A DNA stretch of 34,732 bases from Xylophilus sp. (GTDB lineage: Bacteria > Pseudomonadota > Gammaproteobacteria > Burkholderiales > Burkholderiaceae_C). The stretch spans positions 1-34,732 of the forward strand of contig WNDY01000045.1 of assembly GCA_009914555.1 (NCBI GenBank), in the 5' to 3' direction. The translations under genes were made by a program, and so were the position numbers. This document shows positions 22,060-28,913 of this stretch, piece by piece. A model generated the notes under the pieces. The model was not told the origin of the DNA and did not search any database. It worked only from the letters and a program-made list of their open reading frames with translations. How positions within the stretch are numbered: the first letter of the stretch is position 1; each line of letters opens with the position of its first letter.

Positions 22060-24747
22060 ATGACGCATCCCTCCGCCCCCTGGACCCTGGCCGCCCGCGC
22101 CGGGAAGATGAATCCCTCGGTCATCCGCGAGATCCTCAAGGTCACCGAGAAGCCCGGCATCATCAGCCTGGCCGGCGGCCTGCCCTCGCCCGAGACCTTT
22201 CCGGTCGCCGCGTTCGCCGAGGCCAGCGCGCGCCTGCTGCGCGACCATGGCCCGGCCGCGCTGCAGTACGCCGCAAGCGAAGGCTGGGGCCCGCTGCGCG
22301 AGGCGGTGGCCGCGATGCTGCCCTGGCAGGTCGATCCGTCGCAGGTGCTGATCACCACCGGCTCGCAGCAGGGGCTGGACCTGGTCGCCAAGGTGCTGGT
22401 CGACGCCGGCAGCCGGGTGCTTGTGGAGACGCCGACCTACCTGGGCGCGCTGCAGGCCTTCGGCCCGATGGAGCCGGCCGTCGCCGAGGTGCAAAGCGAT
22501 GCCGACGGCCCGGTGCCCGACGCGATGGCCGCGCTGGCCGCCGGCGCGCGCTTCTTCTACGTGCTGCCCAACTTCCAGAACCCGACCGGCCGCACCATCG
22601 GCGAGGCCCGGCGCCGGCAGCTCTCCGAGCGCGCCGCCGCGCTCGGCGTGCCATTCGTCGAGGACAACCCCTATGGCGAGCTGTGGTTCGACGCACCGCC
22701 GCCGGCACCGCTGGCGGCGCGCAACCCCAGGGGCGCGGTCTACCTGGGCTCCTTCTCGAAGGTGCTGGCGCCCGGCCTGCGGCTGGGCTACGTGGTCGCG
22801 CCCAAGGCGCTCTATCCCAAGCTGCTGCAGGCCAAACAGGCGGCCGACCTGCATACGCCGAGCTTCAACCAGCGTCTCGTGGCCGAGGTGATCCGGGATG
22901 GCTTCCTCGAGCGCCACGTGCCGCAGATCCGCGCGCTCTACAAGCGCCAGCGCGACGCCATGCTGGCGTCCCTGTCGCGCGAGATGGCCGGCCTGGGCGT
23001 GGAATGGAACGCACCGGCCGGCGGCATGTTCCTGTGGGCGCGCCTGCCACAGGGCCTGGACTCGGCCGCGCTGCTGCCGCAGGCGGTGGAGCGCGGCGTG
23101 GCCTACGTGCCGGGTGCGGCCTTCTTCGCCGGACAGGGCGATCCGCGCACGCTGCGTCTGTCGTTCGTGACCGCCACCGAGGCGCAGATCGACGAGGGCA
23201 TCGCTGCGCTCGCGCAGACGCTGCGCGAGCAGCTCGCCGCACGTTGCAGGAGGCCGCGACATGCTGAGAATCTGGGGGCGCTTGAGCTCCATCAACGTCC
23301 GCAAGGTGGTCTGGACGGCGCAGGAACTGGGCCTGGAAGTGCAGCGCACCGATGCCGGCGGCCATTTCGGGATCGTGCGCGAGGACGAGTACCTGGCCAT
23401 GAATCCCAACGGCCTGGTGCCGGTGGTCGAGGACGAGGGCTACGTGCTCTGGGAGTCGAATGTGATCGTGCGCTACCTGGCCGCGCGCCACGGCCCGGCG
23501 CTACCCGAGCCGCTGTATCCGGAGGATCTCCGATCCCGCTTCAACGCCGAACGCTGGATGGATTGGCAGCAGACCACGCTGAACCCGGCCGGGCGCGACG
23601 CATTCTTGCAGTTGGTGCGCACGCCGCCGGAACAGCGCCAGGCCGAGGCGATCGAGCGATCGGTCGCGGCGACCGAGCCGCTGCTGGCGCTGCTCGACGC
23701 CCAGCTCGCGCTGACGCCCTACCTGGCCGGCGCGCAGTTCACCATGGCCGACATTCCCGTCGCCTGCGAAATCCACCGCTGGTTCAGCCTGCCGCGCGAG
23801 CGTGCGTCGCTGCCGCATCTGGAGCGCTGGTTCCATGGCCTGCAGGCACGTGCCGGTGCCCGCGGCGTGCTGGACTTGCTGTTGTCGTGACGGCCCGCGC
23901 CCGCCCCTTCCGCCAGCTCGACGTCTTCACCGACCGCGCCGGCTACGGCAACCCGCTGGCCGTGGTGCTCGACGGCAGCGGCCTCGACGACGCGGCCATG
24001 CAGCGCTTCGCCGCCTGGACCAACCTGTCGGAGACCACCTTCCTGCTGCCGCCCACGCAGAACAGCGCCGACTACCGCGTGCGCATCTTCACGCCGGGCG
24101 GCGAGCTGCCGTTCGCCGGCCATCCCACGCTCGGCAGCTGCCATGCCTGGCTGGCCGCTGGCGGCGTACCGCGCCAGCCGCACGGCATCGTGCAGGAATG
24201 CGCGGCCGGCCTGGTGCACGTGCGCCGCAGCGACCAGGGCCTCGTTTTCGCCGCGCCGCCGCTGCGCCGCAGCGTCCCGGCCGCCGGCCTGCTGTCGCGC
24301 GTGGCCGGGGCGCTGGGCCTGCGCCCGGCGCAGGTGCTGGCCGCGCAGCTGCTCGACAACGGGCCGGTCTGGCTCGCCCTGCAGATCGACAGCCGGCTGG
24401 CGGTACAGCGCTTGGCACCCGACCATGCCGCCCTGCGGGCCCTCAATCACAAGGTGGGCGTGGTCCACGTGGACCCCGCCGCCGGTGCCGATGCGGCGCA
24501 GCCGGCGCTGACGGTGCGCGCCTTCGCCGCGCCCAGCGGCATTCCGGAGGACCCGGTGACCGGCAGCCTCAACGCCAGCCTCGCGCAGTGGCTGATCGCC
24601 GAAAGCCGCGCGCCCGAGCGCTACGTGGCCTCGCAGGGCGAGGCGCTGGGCCGCGCCGGCCGCGTGCAGGTGGAGCGCGACGCCGGCGGTCAAGTCTGGA
24701 TCGGCGGCGGCTGCGTGGACTGCATCGAGGGGACGGTGCGGCTCTGA
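22060..24747 (+). CDS. PLP aminotransferase; frame lacks a stop and runs through gst into phzF
   Basis: The first 395 or so residues (22060 to about 23245) are a complete fold-type I aminotransferase of the MocR-aminotransferase/LysN-like group: GIISLAGGLPSPETFP, LQYAASEGWGPLREAVA, LPNFQNPTGR, EDNPYGELWF and YLGSFSKVLAPGLRLGY, with Lys234 as PLP lysine. I read every codon from 23221 to 23886 in this frame and found no stop. It continues through the whole gst gene (in another frame) and joins phzF in frame, giving one 895-residue open frame with a 215-residue non-homologous linker. A one-base indel near 23240 would instead give a TGA at 23264 overlapping the gst start, the arrangement expected for an operon. 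Either this is a real fusion, a lost stop, or a sequence error. Confidence 0.75.
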   Translation: MTHPSAPWTLAARAGKMNPSVIREILKVTEKPGIISLAGGLPSPETFPVAAFAEASARLLRDHGPAALQYAASEGWGPLREAVAAMLPWQVDPSQVLITTGSQQGLDLVAKVLVDAGSRVLVETPTYLGALQAFGPMEPAVAEVQSDADGPVPDAMAALAAGARFFYVLPNFQNPTGRTIGEARRRQLSERAAALGVPFVEDNPYGELWFDAPPPAPLAARNPRGAVYLGSFSKVLAPGLRLGYVVAPKALYPKLLQAKQAADLHTPSFNQRLVAEVIRDGFLERHVPQIRALYKRQRDAMLASLSREMAGLGVEWNAPAGGMFLWARLPQGLDSAALLPQAVERGVAYVPGAAFFAGQGDPRTLRLSFVTATEAQIDEGIAALAQTLREQLAARCRRPRHAENLGALELHQRPQGGLDGAGTGPGSAAHRCRRPFRDRARGRVPGHESQRPGAGGRGRGLRALGVECDRALPGRAPRPGATRAAVSGGSPIPLQRRTLDGLAADHAEPGRARRILAVGAHAAGTAPGRGDRAIGRGDRAAAGAARRPARADALPGRRAVHHGRHSRRLRNPPLVQPAARACVAAASGALVPWPAGTCRCPRRAGLAVVVTARARPFRQLDVFTDRAGYGNPLAVVLDGSGLDDAAMQRFAAWTNLSETTFLLPPTQNSADYRVRIFTPGGELPFAGHPTLGSCHAWLAAGGVPRQPHGIVQECAAGLVHVRRSDQGLVFAAPPLRRSVPAAGLLSRVAGALGLRPAQVLAAQLLDNGPVWLALQIDSRLAVQRLAPDHAALRALNHKVGVVHVDPAAGADAAQPALTVRAFAAPSGIPEDPVTGSLNASLAQWLIAESRAPERYVASQGEALGRAGRVQVERDAGGQVWIGGGCVDCIEGTVRL
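23261..23890 (+). CDS. Glutathione S-transferase family protein
   Basis: 209 residues. The thioredoxin-fold half has LRIWGRLSSINVRKVVWTAQ with a Ser-type active-site region, the GSH-binding MNPNGLVPVVEDEGYVLWES and NVIVRYLA. The helical half has WMDWQQTTLNPAGRDAF and FTMADIPVACEIHRW (N-capping box). It conjugates or isomerises small electrophiles with glutathione in the cytoplasm; the substrate is unknown. GCAGGAGG lies 6 bases before ATG 23261, so it has its own ribosome-binding site although it is nested inside the open aminotransferase frame. Its stop overlaps the phzF GTG start (GTGA). Confidence 0.9.
   Translation: MLRIWGRLSSINVRKVVWTAQELGLEVQRTDAGGHFGIVREDEYLAMNPNGLVPVVEDEGYVLWESNVIVRYLAARHGPALPEPLYPEDLRSRFNAERWMDWQQTTLNPAGRDAFLQLVRTPPEQRQAEAIERSVAATEPLLALLDAQLALTPYLAGAQFTMADIPVACEIHRWFSLPRERASLPHLERWFHGLQARAGARGVLDLLLS
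23887..24747 (+). CDS. PhzF-family isomerase/epimerase
   Basis: 286 residues from GTG 23887, which overlaps the gst stop by 4 bases. Family motifs in order: FRQLDVFTDRAGYGNPLAVV, TNLSETTFLLPP (the Glu of SETTF is the expected general acid/base), RIFTPGGELPFAGHPTLGSC and SGIPEDPVTGSLNASLAQWL. The diaminopimelate-epimerase fold lacks catalytic Cys residues at the usual sites, as in PhzF. No phenazine genes are nearby, so a role in another small-molecule isomerisation is likely. It can also be read as the C-terminal part of the continuous aminotransferase frame starting at 22060. Confidence 0.9.
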   Translation: MTARARPFRQLDVFTDRAGYGNPLAVVLDGSGLDDAAMQRFAAWTNLSETTFLLPPTQNSADYRVRIFTPGGELPFAGHPTLGSCHAWLAAGGVPRQPHGIVQECAAGLVHVRRSDQGLVFAAPPLRRSVPAAGLLSRVAGALGLRPAQVLAAQLLDNGPVWLALQIDSRLAVQRLAPDHAALRALNHKVGVVHVDPAAGADAAQPALTVRAFAAPSGIPEDPVTGSLNASLAQWLIAESRAPERYVASQGEALGRAGRVQVERDAGGQVWIGGGCVDCIEGTVRL

Positions 24748-24749
24748 GC

Positions 24750-24795
24750 GTCCCCAGGGCCGGGCTGCGCCCGCCCCGCCCCCCCCGCAGGGGAC
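24750..24795 (+). terminator. GC-rich hairpin after phzF
   Basis: GTCCCC (24750-24755) and GGGGAC (24790-24795) bracket a C/G-rich interior that can fold further (GGGC/GCCC pairs). It starts two bases after the phzF stop and no T-run follows. It may end the lysE-to-phzF transcript or be an intergenic palindromic element like that at 9769. Confidence 0.35.
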
Positions 24796-24841
24796 AGGAA
24801 ACTTGGGACGGCGTCGCGGGCCATGCGTCCATTCCTCCATT

Positions 24842-24861
24842 GGTATGATGCAAGACTTACC
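24842..24861 (+). promoter_or_regulatory. Likely arsR-type promoter with dyad
   Basis: TATGAT (24844-24849) is a good -10 hexamer, 27 bases before the regulator start. It lies inside an imperfect dyad, GGTATGATGCAAGACTTACC. Such a dyad over the promoter would suit auto-repression by the ArsR protein that follows. No clear -35 element is seen. Confidence 0.4.
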
Positions 24862-24875
24862 TTCATGGAGCTGCC

Positions 24876-25238
24876 ATGCCCGATGCCGAAGGGCATCCGG
24901 ATCCGGACGAGATGGCGCTGGGCCCCATCCTCTCGGCGCTGGCCGATCTGCTGCGGCGCCAGGTCGTGGCCGAGCTGGCGCGGGCTGCGGACGGTAGCGA
25001 GCGCACCTGCGCGTCGTTCGGCTTTCCGGTCAGCAAGGCCTCGCTCACCCACCACTTCCGGGTACTGCGCCAAGCCGGCCTGATCCGCCAGGTGGACCGC
25101 GGCAACAGCCGGGCGGCGGCGCTGCGCCGCGCGGAGCTTGACGCGCGCTTTCCCGGCCTGCTCGCCCTCGTCGCCGCGGAGGCGACGCGCGACGCGGCAC
25201 CCTCGCCGGGCACGCGCCGGCGCGCCCGGCAGGCGTAG
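24876..25238 (+). CDS. ArsR-family winged-helix regulator
   Basis: 120 residues. The HTH region reads LGPILSALADLLRRQVVAEL, then FPVSKASLTHHFRVLRQAGL and IRQVDRGNSRAAALRRAELD. This is the ArsR/SmtB DNA-binding core, with SLTHHFRVLR as recognition helix. No ELCVCDL metal site or other Cys pair is present, so it is unlikely to sense arsenic; one Cys occurs near residue 47. GGAG precedes the ATG. The next gene, a Tgl-like protein, begins 60 bases downstream on the same strand and may be its target. Confidence 0.85.
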   Translation: MPDAEGHPDPDEMALGPILSALADLLRRQVVAELARAADGSERTCASFGFPVSKASLTHHFRVLRQAGLIRQVDRGNSRAAALRRAELDARFPGLLALVAAEATRDAAPSPGTRRRARQA

Positions 25239-25298
25239 TCCGGGAAGTGTTTTCCCGTGTTGTGGCGGCCGCGGGGCCGCCGCCATACTGGCCCGCCC

Positions 25299-26438
25299 AT
25301 GCCCGACGCGCGCCCGCACTGGTCCACCTATGGTGGCGGCCTGATCTTCCCCGACAGCCCGGCGGCGCGGCCCGGCGCCGCATGGCGATCGGTGCAGAAC
25401 TGGCTCGGCAGCCTCGGGCTCGACGGCTGCGCGGTGCGCTCGCCGGTGGCGGGCGCGGGGCTGCACCTGCACCTGCCCGACGACCTGACCAGCCAGTGGG
25501 TGCCCGGCTGGGACACGACCGGCCTGGCGCAGCGGCTGGCGCTGGACACGGCCCACAATCCGACCGACCTGGAGCGCGAGATCGCGCTGGCGCTGCTCGG
25601 CGGGCCGCTGCCGGTGGTGTTTCCGAGCGTGGAGGAGCTGATGTCGGCGGTGCGCATGCGCCGCTACATCGTCGAGGCCGCGCGGCGCACGGTGCTGGCC
25701 TTCCATCCGCGCGACAGCCGGCGGCCCGAAGCGTACTGGCGCCACGACGAGGACAACGGCTTCACCCTGCTGCCCGGCCGCCGTCTGGTGGATGCGCTGC
25801 GCGCGGCCACGCAGCCCGAGGCCGGCGCCGCGCCGTGGGCGTTCTCGTGCTCGCGTGCGACCGAGTACGTGATGCTGCTGGGCATCGCGCAGGAGCTGGC
25901 GCACAGCCATGCGCCCCTGCTGGAGCGGCTGGAGCAGCGCTGTGCCCGCCGCGCGATCCGGTCCGCCGAATTCCAGGCGGCCTTCCTGCGCGAGCACGGC
26001 AGCGTCGAAGCGCCGTTGCCGCTGCACTACTACGTGCCGGGCGACCGGGTGTGGTTCTGCAACCCCGACGCCCCGTCGTCCGACGTGGCGGGCTACGAGG
26101 GATCGTGGCTGATCTACCTCGGCAACGGCCGGTTCGGCAATTTCTGGAAGAGCGACGCGCCCTACACGCTCGCCGGCAAGTGCACCGAGCTGTTCCACTG
26201 GCGCCACGCGGTGCGCGCCGGCGCCCGGGGCATCGCCTGGATCGACGAGGACGAGGTCGCGCGCCGCGTGCGGGCCACCGTGAGCCGGCCGGAGGAAGGC
26301 CGGGCGATCCTGGCGTCGATGATGCGGCTGCGCGGGCCGCAGGGCGCGCGCACTGCCGGCGGCTGCCTGGATGCAACGCGCGAGGCGCCGCGCTGGGTGC
26401 GGCCGGGGACGCACGACATCCGCTTCACCGACACGTGA
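25299..26438 (+). CDS. Distant Tgl-type transglutaminase homologue
   Basis: 379 residues, no signal peptide or membrane segment. The middle and C-terminal parts follow the order of motifs in the Bacillus spore-coat transglutaminase Tgl. SVEELMSAVRMRRYIVEAAR aligns with a helix near Tgl 45. Later come AYWRHDEDNGFTLLPG and WAFSCSRATEYVMLLGIAQ, with Cys184 at the position of the Tgl catalytic Cys. LHYYVPGDRVWFCNPDAPSS and SWLIYLGNGRFGNFW follow. The acidic residues next to the Tgl Cys and in its G-E-N-V strand are not conserved by my alignment, so cross-linking activity is uncertain. About 100 N-terminal residues have no recognised match. It follows an ArsR gene. ATG 25299 is chosen over an earlier in-frame ATG at 25257 because the extra residues are Arg/Pro-rich spacer. 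Confidence 0.5.
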   Translation: MPDARPHWSTYGGGLIFPDSPAARPGAAWRSVQNWLGSLGLDGCAVRSPVAGAGLHLHLPDDLTSQWVPGWDTTGLAQRLALDTAHNPTDLEREIALALLGGPLPVVFPSVEELMSAVRMRRYIVEAARRTVLAFHPRDSRRPEAYWRHDEDNGFTLLPGRRLVDALRAATQPEAGAAPWAFSCSRATEYVMLLGIAQELAHSHAPLLERLEQRCARRAIRSAEFQAAFLREHGSVEAPLPLHYYVPGDRVWFCNPDAPSSDVAGYEGSWLIYLGNGRFGNFWKSDAPYTLAGKCTELFHWRHAVRAGARGIAWIDEDEVARRVRATVSRPEEGRAILASMMRLRGPQGARTAGGCLDATREAPRWVRPGTHDIRFTDT

Positions 26439-26447
26439 AAAACGACG

Positions 26448-26468
26448 CCGGGGCCGCGAGGGCCCCGG
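26448..26468 (-). terminator. Hairpin terminator between the Tgl-like gene and hemP
   Basis: CCGGGGCC (26448-26455), a 5-base loop and GGCCCCGG (26461-26468) form a perfect 8-bp GC stem. On the minus strand it is followed by CGTCGTTTTT, a proper T-run. It therefore looks like an intrinsic terminator for minus-strand transcription from hemP, and may also slow plus-strand transcription ending at 26438. Confidence 0.6.
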
Positions 26469-26518
26469 TGTCGGTGGAGGAAGCCTCGGGGCTGCCGCGG
26501 CACGGCGCCGCCGGCAGG

Positions 26519-26623
26519 CATCGTGGGGAACGATGGAAAAAATGCTTGGCTACCCGGCGAACCGTTGGCTAGCAAAAACGACCCTTGAGGACTTGATGAA
26601 GTCTTGGGAGTCGCCCCACGATG
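26519..26623. other. Inverted repeat enclosing an AT-richer 85-base segment
   Basis: CATCGTGGGG (26519-26528) pairs perfectly with CCCCACGATG (26614-26623). Inside are a short stem, GACTT-GATG-AAGTC, and near-repeated GGCTA blocks. The segment is clearly less GC-rich than its surroundings and belongs to no recognised gene. A short frame starting MEKMLGYPANRWLAK on the plus strand lacks coding support. On the minus strand it would lie in the 3' part of the hemP transcript, before the terminator at 26448. A structured RNA is possible; I recognise no known family. Confidence 0.4.
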
Positions 26624-26676
26624 AAACCCGGAAAGATCGGTGTCGCCCCTGCCCCGCAGGCAGGAGTGCGGATGCC

Positions 26677-26886
26677 TTACTTGGTCAGGATCAGCTTGCC
26701 CAGGCGCGTGGCCTGGAGGCGGTAGACCGAGCCGTTGTGCTGGATCTCGACGGTCTTGCCGCCGCGCAGCAGCTCGGCGCTGTCGACAGCGCGGTCACGC
26801 AGGCCGGACATCGCGGCAGTCGCAGCCTGCAAGGCGCTGGTGGCGGCGGCGTTGGCGCGGTTCAGGGTGGAAGCAGCGGCGGACAT
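26677..26886 (-). CDS. hemP: Hemin uptake protein HemP
   Basis: 69 residues. The last 35 or so are the HemP domain: SAELLRGGKTVEIQHNGSVY, then RLQATRLGKLILTK, ending in the characteristic KLILTK. HemP is a small Fur-regulated protein found with haem uptake loci; in Burkholderia it acts as an activator of haem-uptake gene expression. The N-terminal 30 residues are an Ala-rich helix longer than usual, so Met26 is an alternative start. No haem receptor or transporter lies next to it in this window. A Fur-like box lies 39 bases upstream. Confidence 0.88.
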   Translation of the reverse strand: MSAAASTLNRANAAATSALQAATAAMSGLRDRAVDSAELLRGGKTVEIQHNGSVYRLQATRLGKLILTK

Positions 26887-26924
26887 GGTGTGTGGACCCG
26901 TGGTGTATTGGTGTTGGACGATGG

Positions 26925-26943
26925 CTCAATGATAACCATTTCT
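26925..26943 (-). promoter_or_regulatory. Fur-like box upstream of hemP
   Basis: CTCAATGATAACCATTTCT matches the 19-bp Fur consensus at about 12 of 19 positions, including the continuous AATGATAA and CATT blocks. It is followed by more A/T-rich hexamers (TCTATT, TTGCATT) that can extend the Fur-binding array. It lies upstream of hemP, whose homologues are classic Fur targets. Confidence 0.65.
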
Positions 26944-27018
26944 ATTTGCATTGCCAGCATTTTTTGAAGCCGTCCTCATTCCGTAGGTATCGGTGTGTTT
27001 CCCAACCGGGTCTTTCTC

Positions 27019-27080
27019 ATATACCCCAGCCTCTATCTGCGCCATATGCCCTCCGCTCGGGGATATCCCGCCTATACTCC
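27019..27080 (+). repeat. ATACCC-type motif cluster upstream of hemP
   Basis: ATATACCCC (27019-27027), ATATGCCC (27044-27051), ATATCCC (27063-27069) and TATACTCC (27073-27080) lie in the gap between hemP and the ABC receptor gene. All are written on the plus strand, although both flanking genes are on the minus strand. It is another copy of the pattern seen at 5275, 11857 and 16009. Confidence 0.4.
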
Positions 27081-27084
27081 TCTT

Positions 27085-28119
27085 CTATTTTTTTCGCATG
27101 TTCTTGTTCAGGAGCTGCTGCTTGAGATCGAGCCCAAGGCCGCGGTTCACGAACCGGGTGGTCGCCACCTTGGACAGATCGACCTCGCCGGCCTTGTAGA
27201 GCCCGGCCTTCACCGCCTTGGCATGGGAGTCGGCGATGCGCGCCGGGTCGATCGCGCCGATGCCCTGGGTCAGCGCATCGCCGCTGTCGGCCACGCCGAG
27301 CTCGCGGATCAGCCGCAGCGAGCCGGCCAGCGCCTCGTCGGTGGCCTCGGGGTTGTCCTTCCGGATGGCGGCGTTGCCCGCGCGGTTGTCGCCGTAGAGG
27401 TACTGGTACCAGCCGATGATGGAGGCCTCGACGAACCTGCGCACCGTCTCGGGCCGGGTCTTGACCAGATCAGTGCGCGTCTCCACCGTCGTGCTGTAGG
27501 TCGAGTACCCATGGTCGGCCAGCAGGAACACCTTGGGCGCGAAGCCGGCCTGTTTCTCGATCGACAGCGGCTCCTCCACCGCGTAGCCCTGCTGCACCGA
27601 CTTCTTGTCCGCGAGGAACGGACCGACGTTGTAGTGGTAGGGTTTCAACTGCGCATCGCGGAAGCCATGCGCGCTCTTGAGCCACGGCCAGAAACTGAAC
27701 TGCGCGTCCTTGGCGATGAAGACGGTCGGCGCCTTCGCCAGGTCCTCGAAGCGCTCGTAGCCCTGGCCCGGATGGGCGAACAGCGCCTGCGGGTCCTTCT
27801 GGAAGAACGCGGCCACCACGACCGTCGGCACACCGTTTTTCACGTTGTCGAAGCTGTGCAGCAGGTTGCCGGTCAGCAGGAAGTCGATGCGCCCGGCCGG
27901 CAGCAGCGGCCGGTTGTTGACCTGCGGGCCGCCCTGGCGGATCTCCACGTCGAGCCCGTACCTGCGGTAGGTGCCGTCGGCCAGCGCCTGGTAGAAGCCG
28001 CCCTGCGCGGCCTGGGCTTTCCAGTTGGTCGCGAAGACGACTTTCTCCAGCGTGCCCTGCGCCTGCGCACCGGCAGCGCAGACGGCCACGGCCGCGATGA
28101 AGATGGTACGCAGGATCAT
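27085..28119 (-). CDS. ABC importer substrate-binding protein, NMT1/THI5 (SsuA-like) family
   Basis: 344 residues. A signal peptide (TIFIAAVAVCAAGAQAQ) is followed by the family N-terminus LEKVVFATNWKAQAAQGGFY, then QALADGTYRRYGLDVEIRQG. PAGRIDFLLTGNLLHSFDNV and GYAVEEPLSIEKQAGF follow. Members carry pyrimidines, taurine, sulfonates or similar compounds to an inner-membrane permease; the ligand is not evident. AAGGAG precedes ATG 28119, which overlaps the permease stop by 4 bases. It is the last gene of the minus-strand operon. Confidence 0.88.
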   Translation of the reverse strand: MILRTIFIAAVAVCAAGAQAQGTLEKVVFATNWKAQAAQGGFYQALADGTYRRYGLDVEIRQGGPQVNNRPLLPAGRIDFLLTGNLLHSFDNVKNGVPTVVVAAFFQKDPQALFAHPGQGYERFEDLAKAPTVFIAKDAQFSFWPWLKSAHGFRDAQLKPYHYNVGPFLADKKSVQQGYAVEEPLSIEKQAGFAPKVFLLADHGYSTYSTTVETRTDLVKTRPETVRRFVEASIIGWYQYLYGDNRAGNAAIRKDNPEATDEALAGSLRLIRELGVADSGDALTQGIGAIDPARIADSHAKAVKAGLYKAGEVDLSKVATTRFVNRGLGLDLKQQLLNKNMRKK

Positions 28120-28913
28120 GGAAACTCCTTGTCGTTTGCTTCGTGCCAGCCGCCGAGCAGCCGGCGCGACAGCGCGCCGAGCGCGAAGTGGATGGCCACG
28201 CCGGTGGCCGACACCAGCACCAGCGCCGCGAACATGCGCGGAATCTCGGTGCGGAAGCTCGCCTCCAGGATGCGCGAGGCGAGCCCGGTCTGCTGGCCCG
28301 CCGCGCCCGCAGTGAACTCGGCCGCCACCGCGCCGATCAGCGCGAGCCCGCCGGCCACGCGCAGCCCGGCGATGAAGTATGGCAGCGCCGAGGGCAGCAG
28401 CAGCAACCGCAGCGTCTGCCAGCGGCTGGCCTTGTGCAGCCTGAACAGATCGCGCAGGTTGGCATCGGCTGCGCGCAGCCCGGCCAGCGTTCCGGCCAGG
28501 ATCGGAAAGAACGCGACGATCCAGGCGCACAGCAGCAGCGCGGCCAGCGTGTCGCTCACGTAGATCAGGATCAGCGGCGCGATCGCGATGATGGGCGTGA
28601 CCTGCAGCACCACCGCGAACGGATGCAGCGCCCGCTCGGCCGTGCGCGACAGGACGAACAGCACGGCGAGCGCCACGCCGCCGGCCACCGCGAGCAGCAG
28701 CGCCAGCCCGGTCACCTTGACGGTGAACCACCAGCTCGGCAGCAGCGAGCCGAAGTCCGTCCACAACGTGGCGGCGACCAGCGACGGCGCCGGCAGGATG
28801 TAGTGCGGAATACCGGCGAAGCGGACCACGGCCTCCCACAGGCCCAGGGCCACGAGCAGCGAAGCCAGCGGCACCAGCCAGCGGCCGCGGTCCTTCCTCG
28901 CGCTACGCGGCAT
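28116..28913 (-). CDS. ABC importer permease (SsuC/TauC-like)
   Basis: 265 residues, about six membrane helices. The N-terminal helix WLVPLASLLVALGLWEAVVR is followed by HYILPAPSLVAATLW. The BPD_transp_1 core has LQVTPIIAIAPLILIYVSDT and LAALLLCAWIVAFFPILAGT. The ATPase-coupling EAA-like loop is LFRLHKASRWQTLRLLLLPS, then ALPYFIAGLRVAGGLALIG. It forms the channel for the compound delivered by the receptor at 27085-28119. It overlaps the ATPase gene by 11 bases and the receptor gene by 4. Confidence 0.9.
   Translation of the reverse strand: MPRSARKDRGRWLVPLASLLVALGLWEAVVRFAGIPHYILPAPSLVAATLWTDFGSLLPSWWFTVKVTGLALLLAVAGGVALAVLFVLSRTAERALHPFAVVLQVTPIIAIAPLILIYVSDTLAALLLCAWIVAFFPILAGTLAGLRAADANLRDLFRLHKASRWQTLRLLLLPSALPYFIAGLRVAGGLALIGAVAAEFTAGAAGQQTGLASRILEASFRTEIPRMFAALVLVSATGVAIHFALGALSRRLLGGWHEANDKEFP

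Noticed and set aside
26590..26630. Hammerhead-like words (TGATGA and GATGAAAC) in the structured segment
   Set aside because: The CUGAUGA core is not exact and the three-stem arrangement with a GAAA junction cannot be drawn.
26520..26967. Plus-strand frame starting MEKMLGYPANRWLAK near hemP
   Set aside because: It lies partly antisense to hemP, lacks a clear ribosome-binding site and shows no known domain; the segment is better described by its inverted repeat.
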